DNA from: Nocardia albiluteola
GTDB lineage: Bacteria; Actinomycetota; Actinomycetes; Mycobacteriales; Mycobacteriaceae
Assembly (NCBI RefSeq): GCF_018860155.1
Contig: NZ_JAHKNI010000005.1
Span: forward strand, 372,001-436,000
DNA length: 64,000 nt
Direction: 5' to 3'
A model generated the notes under the pieces. The model made no database searches and was not told where the DNA came from. It worked only from the letters and a program-made list of their open reading frames with translations. Position numbers and translations under genes: made by a program. Shown here piece by piece: positions 8,539 through 17,219 of the stretch; position 1 is the first letter of the stretch; each line of letters starts with the position of its first letter.

Positions 8539-9366
8539 GTGACTGCTCCGGCCGAACTTTTCGGTGGCAAGGTTGCCGTGATCACCGGCGCCTCGAGCGG
8601 CATCGGCGCCGGACTCGCCCGCCATGCGGCGCAGCTGGGGATGCGCTTGGTCCTGGCCGACATCGCGGCCGATCGGTTGCGGGAGTTCGCCGAGACCCTG
8701 CCCGGCGAGGTGCTTCCGGTGGCGACCGACGTCTCGGATCCGGCCGCCGTCGAGGCGCTGGCCGAGGCCGCTTACGCGCGTTTCGGGGCGGTCGACATGC
8801 TCGTCAACAATGCGGGCATCATGGCGTTCGGCTGGTCGTGGGAGATCCCGGCCGAGCGGTGGGATGCCATGCTGCGGGTCAACATCGGCGGCGCGGTCAA
8901 CGGCCTTCGCGCCTTCGTGCCCCGCATGCTCGAGCAGGGCACCCGCGCCTGGATCGCGAACCTGTCCTCGGTGGGCGGCTTGCTGCCCAGCCCGCTGATG
9001 GCCCCCTACAGCGTCACCAAGTTCGGGGTGCTGGCGCTCACCGAGAGCCTGCACTACGAGATGCTGATGAGACAGGCGCCGATCCAGGTCTCGGTGATTA
9101 CGCCCGGACACGTCAAGAGCGAGATCTTCACTGTGCGCGACGCCGCTGAGCTGTCTCCCGAGGTCGCGGGATTCCAGCAGTGGCTGCAACACGATGCCGA
9201 CTCCAACGGCCTCACCCCCGAGGACCACGCGGAGCGGGTCTTCGCCCAGATCGCCGAGGGCCGGTACTGGGTGATCCCGCAGCCCGAGGCGATCGACCCC
9301 GCCCTGCAGCCCCGCACCGACATGATCCTGAGCCGCGCCACCCCACAACTGCAGATTCCCACCTGA
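8539..9366 (+). CDS. Short-chain dehydrogenase/reductase
   Basis: The 275-residue protein is a classical SDR: nucleotide-binding TGASSGIG near residues 16-23, the NNAG motif in LVNNAGIM, a catalytic Ser in ANLSSVGG and the YSVTK catalytic pair. The Asp at the end of strand 2 (VLADIAADR) suggests NAD(H) preference. The start is the GTG at 8539 after a strong AGAGGAG ribosome site; a longer frame from 8434 has no such site. The substrate is unknown. The C-terminal tail carries EDHAERVFAQIAEGRYWVIPQPE, typical of a large actinobacterial SDR subgroup. It stands alone, with a membrane-protein gene 70 bases downstream. Confidence 0.88.
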   Translation: MTAPAELFGGKVAVITGASSGIGAGLARHAAQLGMRLVLADIAADRLREFAETLPGEVLPVATDVSDPAAVEALAEAAYARFGAVDMLVNNAGIMAFGWSWEIPAERWDAMLRVNIGGAVNGLRAFVPRMLEQGTRAWIANLSSVGGLLPSPLMAPYSVTKFGVLALTESLHYEMLMRQAPIQVSVITPGHVKSEIFTVRDAAELSPEVAGFQQWLQHDADSNGLTPEDHAERVFAQIAEGRYWVIPQPEAIDPALQPRTDMILSRATPQLQIPT

Positions 9367-9436
9367 GCGCCGAAATCCACCCCGGGTCCACCCGCGGGTG
9401 GTGGGTGGATGCGCCCGCGAGGCCGATCGTAGAGCT

Positions 9437-9922
9437 ATGACCTCGCAGAATGTTCTCGAAATCGGGCTCGCGGTGCTAGTGCTCGGATGGATCGTCTACC
9501 GGCAGACGCGTTGGCAGACGCTGGAGCGGGCGCGGATCTGGCGCGGGCCGATCATCCTCGCGGTCATCGGTGTCGTCAGCATGCGGACCGGCCTGGCCGG
9601 AGCGGCGCTCGGGACGACGGCGGTGGCGCTGCTGGTGCTGGAGGCCGTGCTGAGCCTGTCGGTCGGTGTCGGGATGGGGATGCTGTCGCAGATCCGGAAC
9701 GTGGACGGCTCGCCGGCCGCGCGCACGGGGCTGATCGGCTCGCTGCTGTGGTTCGTGATGCTCGCGGTACGCGTGGGCGTGGACGTGTGGGCCACCGCGG
9801 ACGGGGCGAAGATCGTCGCGTCGACCGGGGTCATCCTGCTGATGCTGGCGCTGAACCGGGCCGGGCGGACCGCCGTGCTGATGCGGCGTGCCGACCAGTT
9901 GCGGCCCGTTGGGGCACACTGA
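9437..9922 (+). CDS. Integral membrane protein, DUF1453/CcdC-like
   Basis: The 161-residue protein has four to five membrane helices: residues about 5-22, 37-52, 57-80, 99-118 and 124-142. A motif WIVYRQTRWQTLERARIWRGPI follows the first helix, which fits the DUF1453 (CcdC-like) group found beside two-component systems in actinobacteria. No enzymatic residue is recognisable. It ends five bases before a NarL-type sensor kinase gene, so the three genes to 11675 are very probably one operon, and the protein may modulate the kinase or be its output. That role is inferred from position only. Confidence 0.7.
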   Translation: MTSQNVLEIGLAVLVLGWIVYRQTRWQTLERARIWRGPIILAVIGVVSMRTGLAGAALGTTAVALLVLEAVLSLSVGVGMGMLSQIRNVDGSPAARTGLIGSLLWFVMLAVRVGVDVWATADGAKIVASTGVILLMLALNRAGRTAVLMRRADQLRPVGAH

Positions 9923-9927
9923 ATCCG

Positions 9928-11049
9928 ATGAGCATTGCCGGGTCGCCGACGGGCCTGAACAGGTTGCTGCGCCTGTTCGGGTTCGTCGCTGTGGTGTTGT
10001 GGTCGCTCTATGCCGGGATGTGGAACGAGCCGTGGGTGATTGCGGGCGCAGCGCTGTCGTGGCTCGGCTGGGCCGTCTGGTTCGTGGCACCCGCGCATTC
10101 GGCGGTGACCACCCGAATCATCCTGTGCGCCATGGTGATCGGGGGAGGGTTGACTGCCACCCGATTGGCCGGGTCGTCGATCACGGTGATGGTCGCGGTA
10201 TTCGCCGCCATGTCGTTGGGTACCGAGCCGGTCGTGATCGGACTGGGCATCTCGGCGCTGGCCGCGGTGTGCACCTGCCTATCGGTCCTCACCGCGCCCG
10301 AATCCCGAGCCGGGGCGCTCGGTCTGCTGGGGGGCCTGGCGGTGATGGTCGTCGCGGGCTACGGCCGCCGTCAGTCCCGCGCGGTCGACGAGCAGAACCG
10401 GCTGCTGGTCGAGCAGAACCGGGTGATCCGCGCCGAGCGTGATCGCGCCGCGGCGATGGCCGAGCGCGGGCGGCTGGCCCGCGACATCCACGACGTGCTC
10501 GCCCACACGCTGGGCGGGCTGGTGTTGCAGTTGGACGCCGCGGACGCGCTGCTGGAGGCGGGCGATGTGCCGCGCGCCGCGGAGCGGGTCAAGGCCTCAC
10601 ACCGGCTGGCGGTGTCGGGGCTGGAGGAGGCCCGCGGGGTGGTGAACGCGCTGCGCGCGGACGGCCTCGATCTCGCCACCGAGCTGGCGCGGCTGGCCGA
10701 GGATCATCGCGCCGCCGGTGGACAGGTGCGGCTGCTGGTCGACGCCGAGTTGCGCGGCATGGACGAGCAGACCGCGGTCGCTGTCGCCCGCGCCGTGCAG
10801 GAGGCGCTGACCAATGCCCGCAAACACGCTCCCGGACAACCGGTTACGGTGACGATCCGAGGCCAGGAGGGGAGCCTCGCGGTGGAGGTGTCCAATCCGG
10901 TTACCGCCCTTCGCAGTTCGCTGAGCGTCTCCGGGGTGGGCGCGGGCCTGCTGGGAATGACCGAGCGCATCGCGGCGGTGGGTGGCACAGTGGACGCACG
11001 GAAGGAGGATCGGGAGTGGAGAGTGCGAGTTCTGGTGCCGCGCCGGTGA
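9928..11049 (+). CDS. Sensor histidine kinase, NarL/DesK type
   Basis: The 373-residue kinase has an N-terminal block of about five membrane helices (residues roughly 15-145) with only short loops, so it probably senses something in or at the membrane. A coiled linker (RAVDEQNRLLVEQNRVIRAE) leads to a HisKA_3 domain with His188 in ARDIHDVLAHTLGG. The C-terminal ATPase domain has the N-box EALTNARKHA and a GVGAGLLGMTERI G-box. The last 34 bases overlap the response-regulator gene. The layout resembles DesK/LiaS-like kinases that monitor the envelope. The start is the ATG at 9928. Confidence 0.9.
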   Translation: MSIAGSPTGLNRLLRLFGFVAVVLWSLYAGMWNEPWVIAGAALSWLGWAVWFVAPAHSAVTTRIILCAMVIGGGLTATRLAGSSITVMVAVFAAMSLGTEPVVIGLGISALAAVCTCLSVLTAPESRAGALGLLGGLAVMVVAGYGRRQSRAVDEQNRLLVEQNRVIRAERDRAAAMAERGRLARDIHDVLAHTLGGLVLQLDAADALLEAGDVPRAAERVKASHRLAVSGLEEARGVVNALRADGLDLATELARLAEDHRAAGGQVRLLVDAELRGMDEQTAVAVARAVQEALTNARKHAPGQPVTVTIRGQEGSLAVEVSNPVTALRSSLSVSGVGAGLLGMTERIAAVGGTVDARKEDREWRVRVLVPRR

Positions 11050-11675
11050 TCTCGGTGGTGGTGGCGGACGATCAGACCACGGTACGCGACGGCCTGTCGA
11101 CGGTGCTGTCGCTGCTGCCGGACGTCGAGGTGGTCGGGGAGGCCCGCGACGGCGCGGAGGCGGTGGAGCTGGTCCGCACGCTCGCGCCGCGGGTGGTGCT
11201 GATGGATCTGCGCATGCCCGGCATCGACGGCGTCGCCGCCACCGCCGCGATCACCGCCGAGCATCCACAGACCGCGGTGCTGGTGCTGACCACTTACGCC
11301 GACGACGCCTCCATTGCCGGGGCGCTGCGGGCGGGTGCTCGCGGATACCTGACCAAGGACGCCGGACGCGCGGAGATCGCCGCGGCCATCCGCTCGGTCG
11401 CCAGCGGCCACACCACCCTGGCCGCCGACGTGGGCGCCCGGCTGGTGTCCGCGCTCGGCGCGCCCGCGCCCGCGGCGCGGGCGGATCTGACCGACCGCGA
11501 GCTCGACGTGCTGCGCCTGATGGCCCAGGGCCGCAACAACTCCGAGATAGCCAAGGAGCTGTTCATCGGCCTCAGCACGGTCAAGAGCCACATCAATTCG
11601 CTGTTCGCCAAGCTCGACGTACGCGACCGCGGCCAAGCCATCGCGTTCGCCCACCGCACCGGACTCGCGGGCTGA
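11016..11675 (+). CDS. Response regulator, NarL/LuxR family
   Basis: The 219-residue regulator has a receiver domain with the acidic pair ADDQ at about residue 18, the phospho-acceptor Asp64 in VLMDLRMPG and Lys in YLTKDAG. A LuxR-type helix-turn-helix (LTDRELDVLRLMAQGRNNSEIA then LSTVKSHINSLFAKL) occupies about residues 150-210. It starts with GTG at 11016, preceded by AGGAGG at 11003-11008, and overlaps the kinase gene by 34 bases, so it is translationally coupled to its partner. Its targets are unknown; the upstream membrane gene in the same operon and the convergent osmolyte transporter are candidates. Confidence 0.9.
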   Translation: MESASSGAAPVISVVVADDQTTVRDGLSTVLSLLPDVEVVGEARDGAEAVELVRTLAPRVVLMDLRMPGIDGVAATAAITAEHPQTAVLVLTTYADDASIAGALRAGARGYLTKDAGRAEIAAAIRSVASGHTTLAADVGARLVSALGAPAPAARADLTDRELDVLRLMAQGRNNSEIAKELFIGLSTVKSHINSLFAKLDVRDRGQAIAFAHRTGLAG

Positions 11676-11695
11676 GCTCGTACGGTGTAGTCATC

Positions 11696-12388
11696 CTACT
11701 GCGACACGGGAACCGTTGCGCGACGGCGCAATCGGCCGGTACCCGGCACGCTCAACCACACCACCACGGCCATGATCGCGTCCAGTACCAGCGCCAGCAC
11801 GGCCACCAGCAACGCCCCGACCAGCACCCGGTCGTACTTGTAGAGGCTGATGCCGTCGAAGATGTAGCGGCCCAGCCCGCCCAGGTTCACGTAGGCGGCG
11901 ATGGTCGCGGTCGCCACCACCTGCAGCGTCGCCGAGCGCAGGCCGGTCAGCAGCACCGGCATGGCGTTGGGCACCTCTACCCGCAGCAGCACTTGGCGCT
12001 CCCGCATGCCCATCGCGCGCGAGGCGTCGACCACGTCCGGATCCACGTTGGCGATGCCCGCGTAGGCACCCGCCAGCAGCGGCGGGACGCCGACGGTGAC
12101 CAGCGCGAGCAGCGGCGGCAGCAGTCCCAGCCCGAGCCCGAGCACTACGAAGGTCAGCACGCCCAGCGTCGGCAGCGCGCGCATCGCATTGGCGAAGCCC
12201 ACGACCGCGCCGCCGCCCCGGCGGGTGTGGCCGACCAGCAGCCCGATCGGCACGGCGATCACCGCCGAGAGGGCGATCGCCAGGAAGCTGTACCACAGGT
12301 GCTGGACGATCCGGTGCCCGATGCCCGCCGGGCCGCTCCAGTTCCCGGACGTGGTGAAGTAATGCCACGCATCGATGAAAAGGTTCAT
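11696..12388 (-). CDS. OpuC/ProW-type ABC transporter permease (second subunit)
   Basis: This 230-residue permease has about six membrane helices and the BPD_transp_1 signature EAA-like loop (DASRAMGMRERQVLLRVEVPNAMPVLLTGLRS), which couples to the ATPase. An N-terminal segment FIDAWHYFTTSGNWSGPAG precedes the first helix, as in OpuCD/YehW-type subunits. Its ATG overlaps the stop of the preceding permease gene by four bases. It forms a heteromeric channel with that permease for import of quaternary-ammonium osmolytes such as glycine betaine, choline or carnitine. It ends the operon, 20 bases from the convergent response-regulator gene, with no obvious terminator hairpin between them. Confidence 0.9.
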   Translation of the reverse strand: MNLFIDAWHYFTTSGNWSGPAGIGHRIVQHLWYSFLAIALSAVIAVPIGLLVGHTRRGGGAVVGFANAMRALPTLGVLTFVVLGLGLGLLPPLLALVTVGVPPLLAGAYAGIANVDPDVVDASRAMGMRERQVLLRVEVPNAMPVLLTGLRSATLQVVATATIAAYVNLGGLGRYIFDGISLYKYDRVLVGALLVAVLALVLDAIMAVVVWLSVPGTGRLRRRATVPVSQ

Positions 12389-13065
12389 GCGCCGGCGCCT
12401 TTCGGGGACAGGAGCGTGCGGCTCGGGCGCCGGCCGTTCCGCAACCACGGTGTGGCCCAGCGTCCGAGCAGGAACAGCACGCGGTCCACCACGAGCGCCA
12501 GCACCAGCACCACGATGATCCCCGCGACGATCTCGTCGGGATAGTTGCGCTGATAGCCCTGGGTGAACAGCTTGCCGAGACCGCCTACCCCGATCAGCGC
12601 GCCCACGGTCACCATGGAGATGTTCGTCACCGCGACCACCCGCAGGTTCGCCACGAAAACCGGTATGGCCAAAGGGAATTCGACCGTGATCACGCGCCGC
12701 AGCCGGGTGAATCCGATGGCGTCGGACGAATCCAGCACCGCCGCGGGCACCGAGTCCAGCGCCGTCGGCACCGCGATGACCAGCAGCGCCAGCGAGTAGA
12801 TGCTCAGCGCGATAACGACATTCAGCGGATCGATGGCCGCGATGCCCACCAGCGGCGGAATGATCACGAACAGGGCCAGCGACGGAATGGTGTAGGCCAG
12901 GCTCGCGGTGGTGACCGTGATCCGCCGCAGCCACGGCACCCGCCGTACCAGCGCGCCCAGCGGAATCGCGATCACCAGCCCGATCAGCAGCGGCACCAGC
13001 GCCAGATACAGATGGGTGCGCGCGAATCCGGCGATATCGGAGAAGTTGTCGACCAGATACTTCAC
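12385..13065 (-). CDS. OpuC/ProW-type ABC transporter permease (first subunit)
   Basis: The 226-residue protein is a six-helix osmolyte-importer permease with SLAYTIPSLALFVIIPPLVGI and the coupling loop DSSDAIGFTRLRRVITVEFPLAIPVFVANLRV. The start was set at GTG 13065 (VKYLVDNFSDIAGF), four bases after the ATPase stop; the longer open frame upstream overlaps the ATPase gene and has no permease-like sequence. With the next gene it makes the membrane channel of the transporter. The C-terminus (RNGRRPSRTLLSPKGAGA) is basic and cytoplasmic. Confidence 0.9.
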   Translation of the reverse strand: MKYLVDNFSDIAGFARTHLYLALVPLLIGLVIAIPLGALVRRVPWLRRITVTTASLAYTIPSLALFVIIPPLVGIAAIDPLNVVIALSIYSLALLVIAVPTALDSVPAAVLDSSDAIGFTRLRRVITVEFPLAIPVFVANLRVVAVTNISMVTVGALIGVGGLGKLFTQGYQRNYPDEIVAGIIVVLVLALVVDRVLFLLGRWATPWLRNGRRPSRTLLSPKGAGA

Positions 13066-13069
13066 CCGA

Positions 13070-14215
13070 CTACAACCCCTGTTCGGCGACGAGCTGATTG
13101 CGGGCGGTGTCCTCGCTCGAACGCTGTTGCGCCAGTTGGTCGATGACCTCCGTGGCCAGCACGCCGCCGACGACGGCTCCCGAATCGTCCACGGCCACAC
13201 CCCATCCGGACGGCGAGGAGATCGCCGAGTCCAGCGCCAGGCGCAGATCGCCGCCCGGGGTGAACAGCGAGCCGCCCGCGGCCATGCTGTCCGCCAGCGC
13301 GTGCCCGGCGCGGATCTTCTCCAGGCCGGTGACGTCGACCCAGCCCAGCGGGCGCTTCTCCGCGTCGACCGCCAGCACCCACGCGCCGGCTACCAGCCGC
13401 CGCTCGGGCAGCTGCTCGGGTGTCGCGGTCTCGATCTCGTGCACCTCGACCCCGGACGCGCTGCGGAACGACAGCCCACGATAGCCGCGGTCGCGCCCGG
13501 CGAAATCGGCAACGAAATCGGTTGCGGGCTCGGCCAATACCACCTCCGGCGGATCGTACTGCTGCAGCACGCCGCCGCGGCCGAACACCGCGATGCGGTC
13601 ACCGAGCTTGATCGCCTCGTCGATGTCGTGCGTGACGAAGACGATCGTCTTGCGCAGATCCGCCTGCAGCCGTTGCATTTCGGCCTGCAGTTCCTCGCGC
13701 ACCACCGGATCCACGGCGCTGAAGGGCTCGTCCATCAACAGGATCGGCGGATCCGCGGCCAGCGCCCGGGCCACGCCCACGCGTTGCTGCTGCCCGCCGG
13801 ACAGTTGCGCGGGATACCGGCCCGCCAGCGCCCGGTCCAGGCCGACGCGGTCCAGCACCTCCAGCGCGGCGTTCCGGGCCGCGCGGCGGGTCTGCCCGCG
13901 CAGCACCGGGACCGTGGCGACGTTGTCCAGGACGCTGCGATGCGGCAGCAGCCCGGCGCTCTGGATCACATAGCCCATGCCCAGGCGCAGCTTGACCGGG
14001 TCGATCTTCGAAATATCCTCGCCCGCAACGGTGATCGTGCCCGAGGTGGGCACGACCATCCGGTTGATCATGCGCATCGAGGTGGTCTTACCGCAGCCCG
14101 AGGGGCCCACGAAGACCGTGAAGGACCCCGATTCGATGCGCAGGTCGAGATTCGTGACCGCCCCCGTGCCGTCCGGATAGACCTTGCTGACGCCACTGAA
14201 CTCGATATCCGTCAA
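13070..14215 (-). CDS. OpuC/ProV-type ABC transporter ATPase with CBS-like tail
   Basis: The 381-residue ATPase has Walker A GPSGCGKTT at about residues 37-45, a Q-loop in GYVIQSAGLLPHRSV, signature LSGGQQQR, Walker B ILLMDEPF and the His switch in FVTHDIDEA. About 130 residues after the ATPase core resemble the paired CBS modules with which OpuA/OpuC-type ATPases sense ionic strength. The start is an unusual TTG at 14215 with GAGGTGAAGCT just upstream; the only other nearby option runs into a stop. It is the energising subunit for the two permeases downstream and lies 79 bases after the binding-protein gene. Confidence 0.92.
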   Translation of the reverse strand: MTDIEFSGVSKVYPDGTGAVTNLDLRIESGSFTVFVGPSGCGKTTSMRMINRMVVPTSGTITVAGEDISKIDPVKLRLGMGYVIQSAGLLPHRSVLDNVATVPVLRGQTRRAARNAALEVLDRVGLDRALAGRYPAQLSGGQQQRVGVARALAADPPILLMDEPFSAVDPVVREELQAEMQRLQADLRKTIVFVTHDIDEAIKLGDRIAVFGRGGVLQQYDPPEVVLAEPATDFVADFAGRDRGYRGLSFRSASGVEVHEIETATPEQLPERRLVAGAWVLAVDAEKRPLGWVDVTGLEKIRAGHALADSMAAGGSLFTPGGDLRLALDSAISSPSGWGVAVDDSGAVVGGVLATEVIDQLAQQRSSEDTARNQLVAEQGL

Positions 14216-14294
14216 AGCTTCACCTCGCCGGCGCTCGGCTCCGCTGCGCCCGATGCCGGCTGTGTCATCGGTTCGCTCGCAATCCCGCCCACGA

Positions 14295-15290
14295 CTATCC
14301 GACCGGCTTGTCCAGGCCCTGCGCGGTCACCCACGACTTCGCCGCCGCCGCGGGCTCGACCTTCGCGTTACCGGAGACCTGCTCGTTGAGCGCGACGAGC
14401 TGATCGGTGGTCAACTTCGCCGAGACGGCGTCCAGGACCTTGACCGCCTTGTCGGACTTCTTTTTGGCATTGAATACCGGCACGACGTTCTGGGGCGCGA
14501 AATTGTGCTGGGGATCGGCCAGCACGATCAGATTGTTCTGTTTGATTGCCGGGGAGGTGGTGAAGATATCGGCCGCGACCACCTGTCCGCTGGTCAAAGC
14601 GCGCACGGTCGCGGGGCCGCCGCCGTCGCTGATCGGGACGAACTTGTCGGCCGCGACGTTCAGCGAGTAATGGGTCTTCAGGCCGGGCAGGCCATCGGAG
14701 CGCTCGGAGAATTCCGGCGGCGCGCCGAAGGTCACCTCCGCCGAATGCGACGCGAGATCGACGATCGAATGCAGATTCCACTTATCGACCGTGGCCTGGG
14801 TGACGACCACCGCATCCGAATCCTGGCCGGGTGCGGGTGTGGCCGTTGCCAATTGATCGCCCAGGGCCTTGGTCAGGGCCGCATTCACCGCGCCGGGATC
14901 GGTCGCGGTCGCGGACTTGTCCAGATATTGCAGCAGGTTGCCGGTGTAATCGGGGATCACGCCGATCGAGCACTGCTTCAGCGCCGGAATGTAGGCCTCG
15001 CGGCTGCCGATGTTCAGCTTCGTGTCGACGCTGAAACCGTTGGCGCGCAACGCCTCGGCGTACACGTCGGCGACGGTCTCCGATTCCGGGAAGTTCGCCG
15101 AGCCCACGGTGAGCTTGTTGGCGTCGCCGTCGCAGCCGTTCGATCCCGAGGCCAGCGGGTTGGAGCTGCTACCGCACGCGGACAGGGCCATCGCCGCGGC
15201 CAGCGCGACCGCGGTGGCGACGAATCGCACGGCGGTGAACGCGGGACGCAATCCGCGCCGGCGCGCAGAGGAGGTGATCGAGGATTTCAC
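14295..15290 (-). CDS. Osmolyte ABC transporter substrate-binding lipoprotein (OpuCC/ProX-like)
   Basis: The 331-residue protein has a basic start, a hydrophobic Ala-rich stretch and the lipobox ALSAC, so it should be a lipid-anchored binding protein. The mature domain is OpuAC/OpuCC-like: SANFPESETVADVYAEAL, then VIPDYTGNLLQYL with the tyrosine that commonly forms part of the aromatic cage for quaternary amines, and FAPQNVVPVF near the C-terminus. The start is GTG 15290 with GGAAGGACAGCA upstream; a longer frame has no signal sequence. It heads the four-gene importer operon and is divergent from a second, related lipoprotein. Confidence 0.9.
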   Translation of the reverse strand: MKSSITSSARRRGLRPAFTAVRFVATAVALAAAMALSACGSSSNPLASGSNGCDGDANKLTVGSANFPESETVADVYAEALRANGFSVDTKLNIGSREAYIPALKQCSIGVIPDYTGNLLQYLDKSATATDPGAVNAALTKALGDQLATATPAPGQDSDAVVVTQATVDKWNLHSIVDLASHSAEVTFGAPPEFSERSDGLPGLKTHYSLNVAADKFVPISDGGGPATVRALTSGQVVAADIFTTSPAIKQNNLIVLADPQHNFAPQNVVPVFNAKKKSDKAVKVLDAVSAKLTTDQLVALNEQVSGNAKVEPAAAAKSWVTAQGLDKPVG

Positions 15291-15434
15291 TGCTGTCCTT
15301 CCAGGGGCCCGGCGCTGCCAGGTGTGGTCCGGCGCGCCCCGGCTACGATTCGTCGGCGGGGCGGCCGCTACTGGCTGTCCATCTTTGCAGCCGGGAGTCG
15401 TTCTTACTATCCAATCGAGAGTAGGTGTCGCCGG

Positions 15435-16436
15435 ATGGAGTTGACCACGTCGGTGCGGGCCGCGGCCGGTGTCATGGTCGCCGTCATTGCGTCCGCGCTG
15501 GTCGCATCGTGTTCGCACGGTGGTTCGGCCGCCCCGATCGCGATGGGTGCGGGGGATTCGGCTCAGAGTGAGTTAATTGCCGAGATTTATGCCGGGGCGC
15601 TCGCGCGCACGGGCGCGCGCACGGTCGTCGACGCGCGATTGGGGCGGCGCACCGATTATCTCGCGGCCCTCGATGCCGGGCGGGTGGCAGTGGTGGGGGA
15701 CGAGAGCGGCGATCTGCTCGCGGCATTGGATTCCGGATCTCCTGCGCGAATTCCCGATCCGAGCGCGGCCGCCGATTCGGGTACCGCCAGCGCGCCCGCT
15801 GGTTCCAGCGAGGCAGCCGCGACGACGCCGACCCCCAGCGTGTCGGATGCGCTGAGCCGGGCGCTGCCCGAGGGCCTGGCGATCTCCGATATCGCCGACG
15901 GCACCGATCTGCGCGCACAGTTCGTGCTCGCGCCCGCCGTGGCCGGGCGATTTCCGCACTCGCTGAAGGATCTGGCCGCGCACTGCGGGGAACTGACCGT
16001 CGGCATCGCGACCGGGCACCAACTCGATCCGCTGCGCCCCGCGCCGGATCCGCGGCGGGATGTGCTCACACCGCTGCGGCAGGTCTACGGCTGCGATATC
16101 GCGCACTACACGGTCCTGCCGGACGACACCGCGGCGCGGAATGCCCTGCGGGACGGCCGGGTTCAGGCCGCGGTGCTGACCGCGCCCGCCGCGCTGCTGC
16201 CGGGCGGGCCGGGTGAGGTGGTCGGTGTGGCCGATCCGGAGTACGCCTTCCGCGCGCAGAACGTGGTCCCGCTGTTCCGGCAGGGCGCGCTGACCGATAC
16301 GCAGATCAAGAAGCTGAATTACGTTGCGGGCGAACTGACCACCGACGAGCTGACCGAGATGGTCCGCCGGATTCGTGACGACCACGCCGATCCCGGCGCC
16401 ACGGCCAACGCCTGGCTGGACAAGCACAACCTGTAG
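15435..16436 (+). CDS. Second OpuCC-like binding lipoprotein, divergent paralogue
   Basis: The 333-residue product has a signal sequence with lipobox VASC and aligns by eye with the neighbouring OpuCC-like protein. ELIAEIYAGALARTGA, GDESGDLLAAL, AFRAQNVVPLFRQGALTDTQIKKLN and TTDELTEMVRRI match the same blocks in the same order. At the position where the neighbour has PDYTG, this protein has GDESG, so a likely ligand-cage tyrosine is gone. It also carries a Pro/Ala/Ser/Thr-rich insertion around residues 105-135. It sits alone, transcribed away from the transporter operon. It may feed a different ligand to the same channel or act as a sensor; both are inference. Confidence 0.78.
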   Translation: MELTTSVRAAAGVMVAVIASALVASCSHGGSAAPIAMGAGDSAQSELIAEIYAGALARTGARTVVDARLGRRTDYLAALDAGRVAVVGDESGDLLAALDSGSPARIPDPSAAADSGTASAPAGSSEAAATTPTPSVSDALSRALPEGLAISDIADGTDLRAQFVLAPAVAGRFPHSLKDLAAHCGELTVGIATGHQLDPLRPAPDPRRDVLTPLRQVYGCDIAHYTVLPDDTAARNALRDGRVQAAVLTAPAALLPGGPGEVVGVADPEYAFRAQNVVPLFRQGALTDTQIKKLNYVAGELTTDELTEMVRRIRDDHADPGATANAWLDKHNL

Positions 16437-16712
16437 TTTCGCGCCGATTCCACGCGCCGTGCCGGTGATCCGGTTGTACCGCACCCGGATCCGGCCGGGC
16501 CGCGCCGGGGATGTTGTCCGGGATTCCGTCGAATTCGGTGCCGTAACGACCGCCGCCAATCGGGGCGCGCCGTCCGGTTCCGGCGAGTACTGTCTAGAGA
16601 GTTGATCAAGCACCCGTCGCCGCGTGCCACCACGGCGTGCGACGGCGGTCCGGCGGCGATGCCCGCGCCAGACGGACGCCCGTCGGAATAGCCACCCGAG
16701 GGAGGCGCAGGC

Positions 16713-17213
16713 ATGTTCACTGGGACGATCGCGGCGCGCATGTTCACCGTCTGCGCGCTGTCGGCCGTACTGGCCACCACCGCCGCCTGCGGCGGCTCCG
16801 GAAACAAATCCTCGAGCAGCCCGGCCACCACCCCGGCGGCCACGGCCACACAGGCCGTCACCCAGCTCTACCAGCAGTTCTTCGACGGCAAGACCACGGC
16901 CGACGAGAAGATCGCACTCCTGGAGAACGGTCAGGCCTTCGCGGCCACGATCAAGGCGCAGGCCGGCACCCCGATGGCCAAGAGCACCACCGCGACGGTA
17001 TCGAACGTCAGTGCCACCGCGGACCACGCCACCGTCACCTTCACGGTGCTGTTCGACGGCAAGCCCGCACTCGTCGGGCAGCCGGGCTCGGCGATCCGGA
17101 CCGGCGGCAGCTGGAAGGTCACGGCCTCCACCTTCTGCGCGCTGCTGACCATGGAGGGCAATCCGCCCCCGGCCTGTGCGACCGCGACGCCGACGCCCCC
17201 GCCGGCCAAGTGA
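16713..17213 (+). CDS. Lipoprotein with MTB12-like C-terminal domain
   Basis: The 166-residue protein starts with a signal sequence ending in the lipobox TTAAC, followed by a Gly/Ser/Thr/Pro linker. From about residue 50 (AVTQLYQQFFDGKTTADEKI...LENG) to WKVTASTFCALLTMEG it matches the pattern of the low-molecular-weight antigen MTB12/CFP-2 domain of mycobacteria and nocardiae. The function of that domain is not established. The start ATG at 16713 has GGGAGG upstream; a second ATG at 16740 is less likely. It ends seven bases before an MFS exporter gene and is probably cotranscribed with it. The 276 bases upstream show no gene. Confidence 0.78.
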   Translation: MFTGTIAARMFTVCALSAVLATTAACGGSGNKSSSSPATTPAATATQAVTQLYQQFFDGKTTADEKIALLENGQAFAATIKAQAGTPMAKSTTATVSNVSATADHATVTFTVLFDGKPALVGQPGSAIRTGGSWKVTASTFCALLTMEGNPPPACATATPTPPPAK

Positions 17214-17219
17214 GCCCCG

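Noticed and set aside
15385..15410. TTGCAG/TACTAT promoter-like pair between the two binding-protein genes
   Set aside because: The spacing is only 14 bp, too short for a standard promoter.
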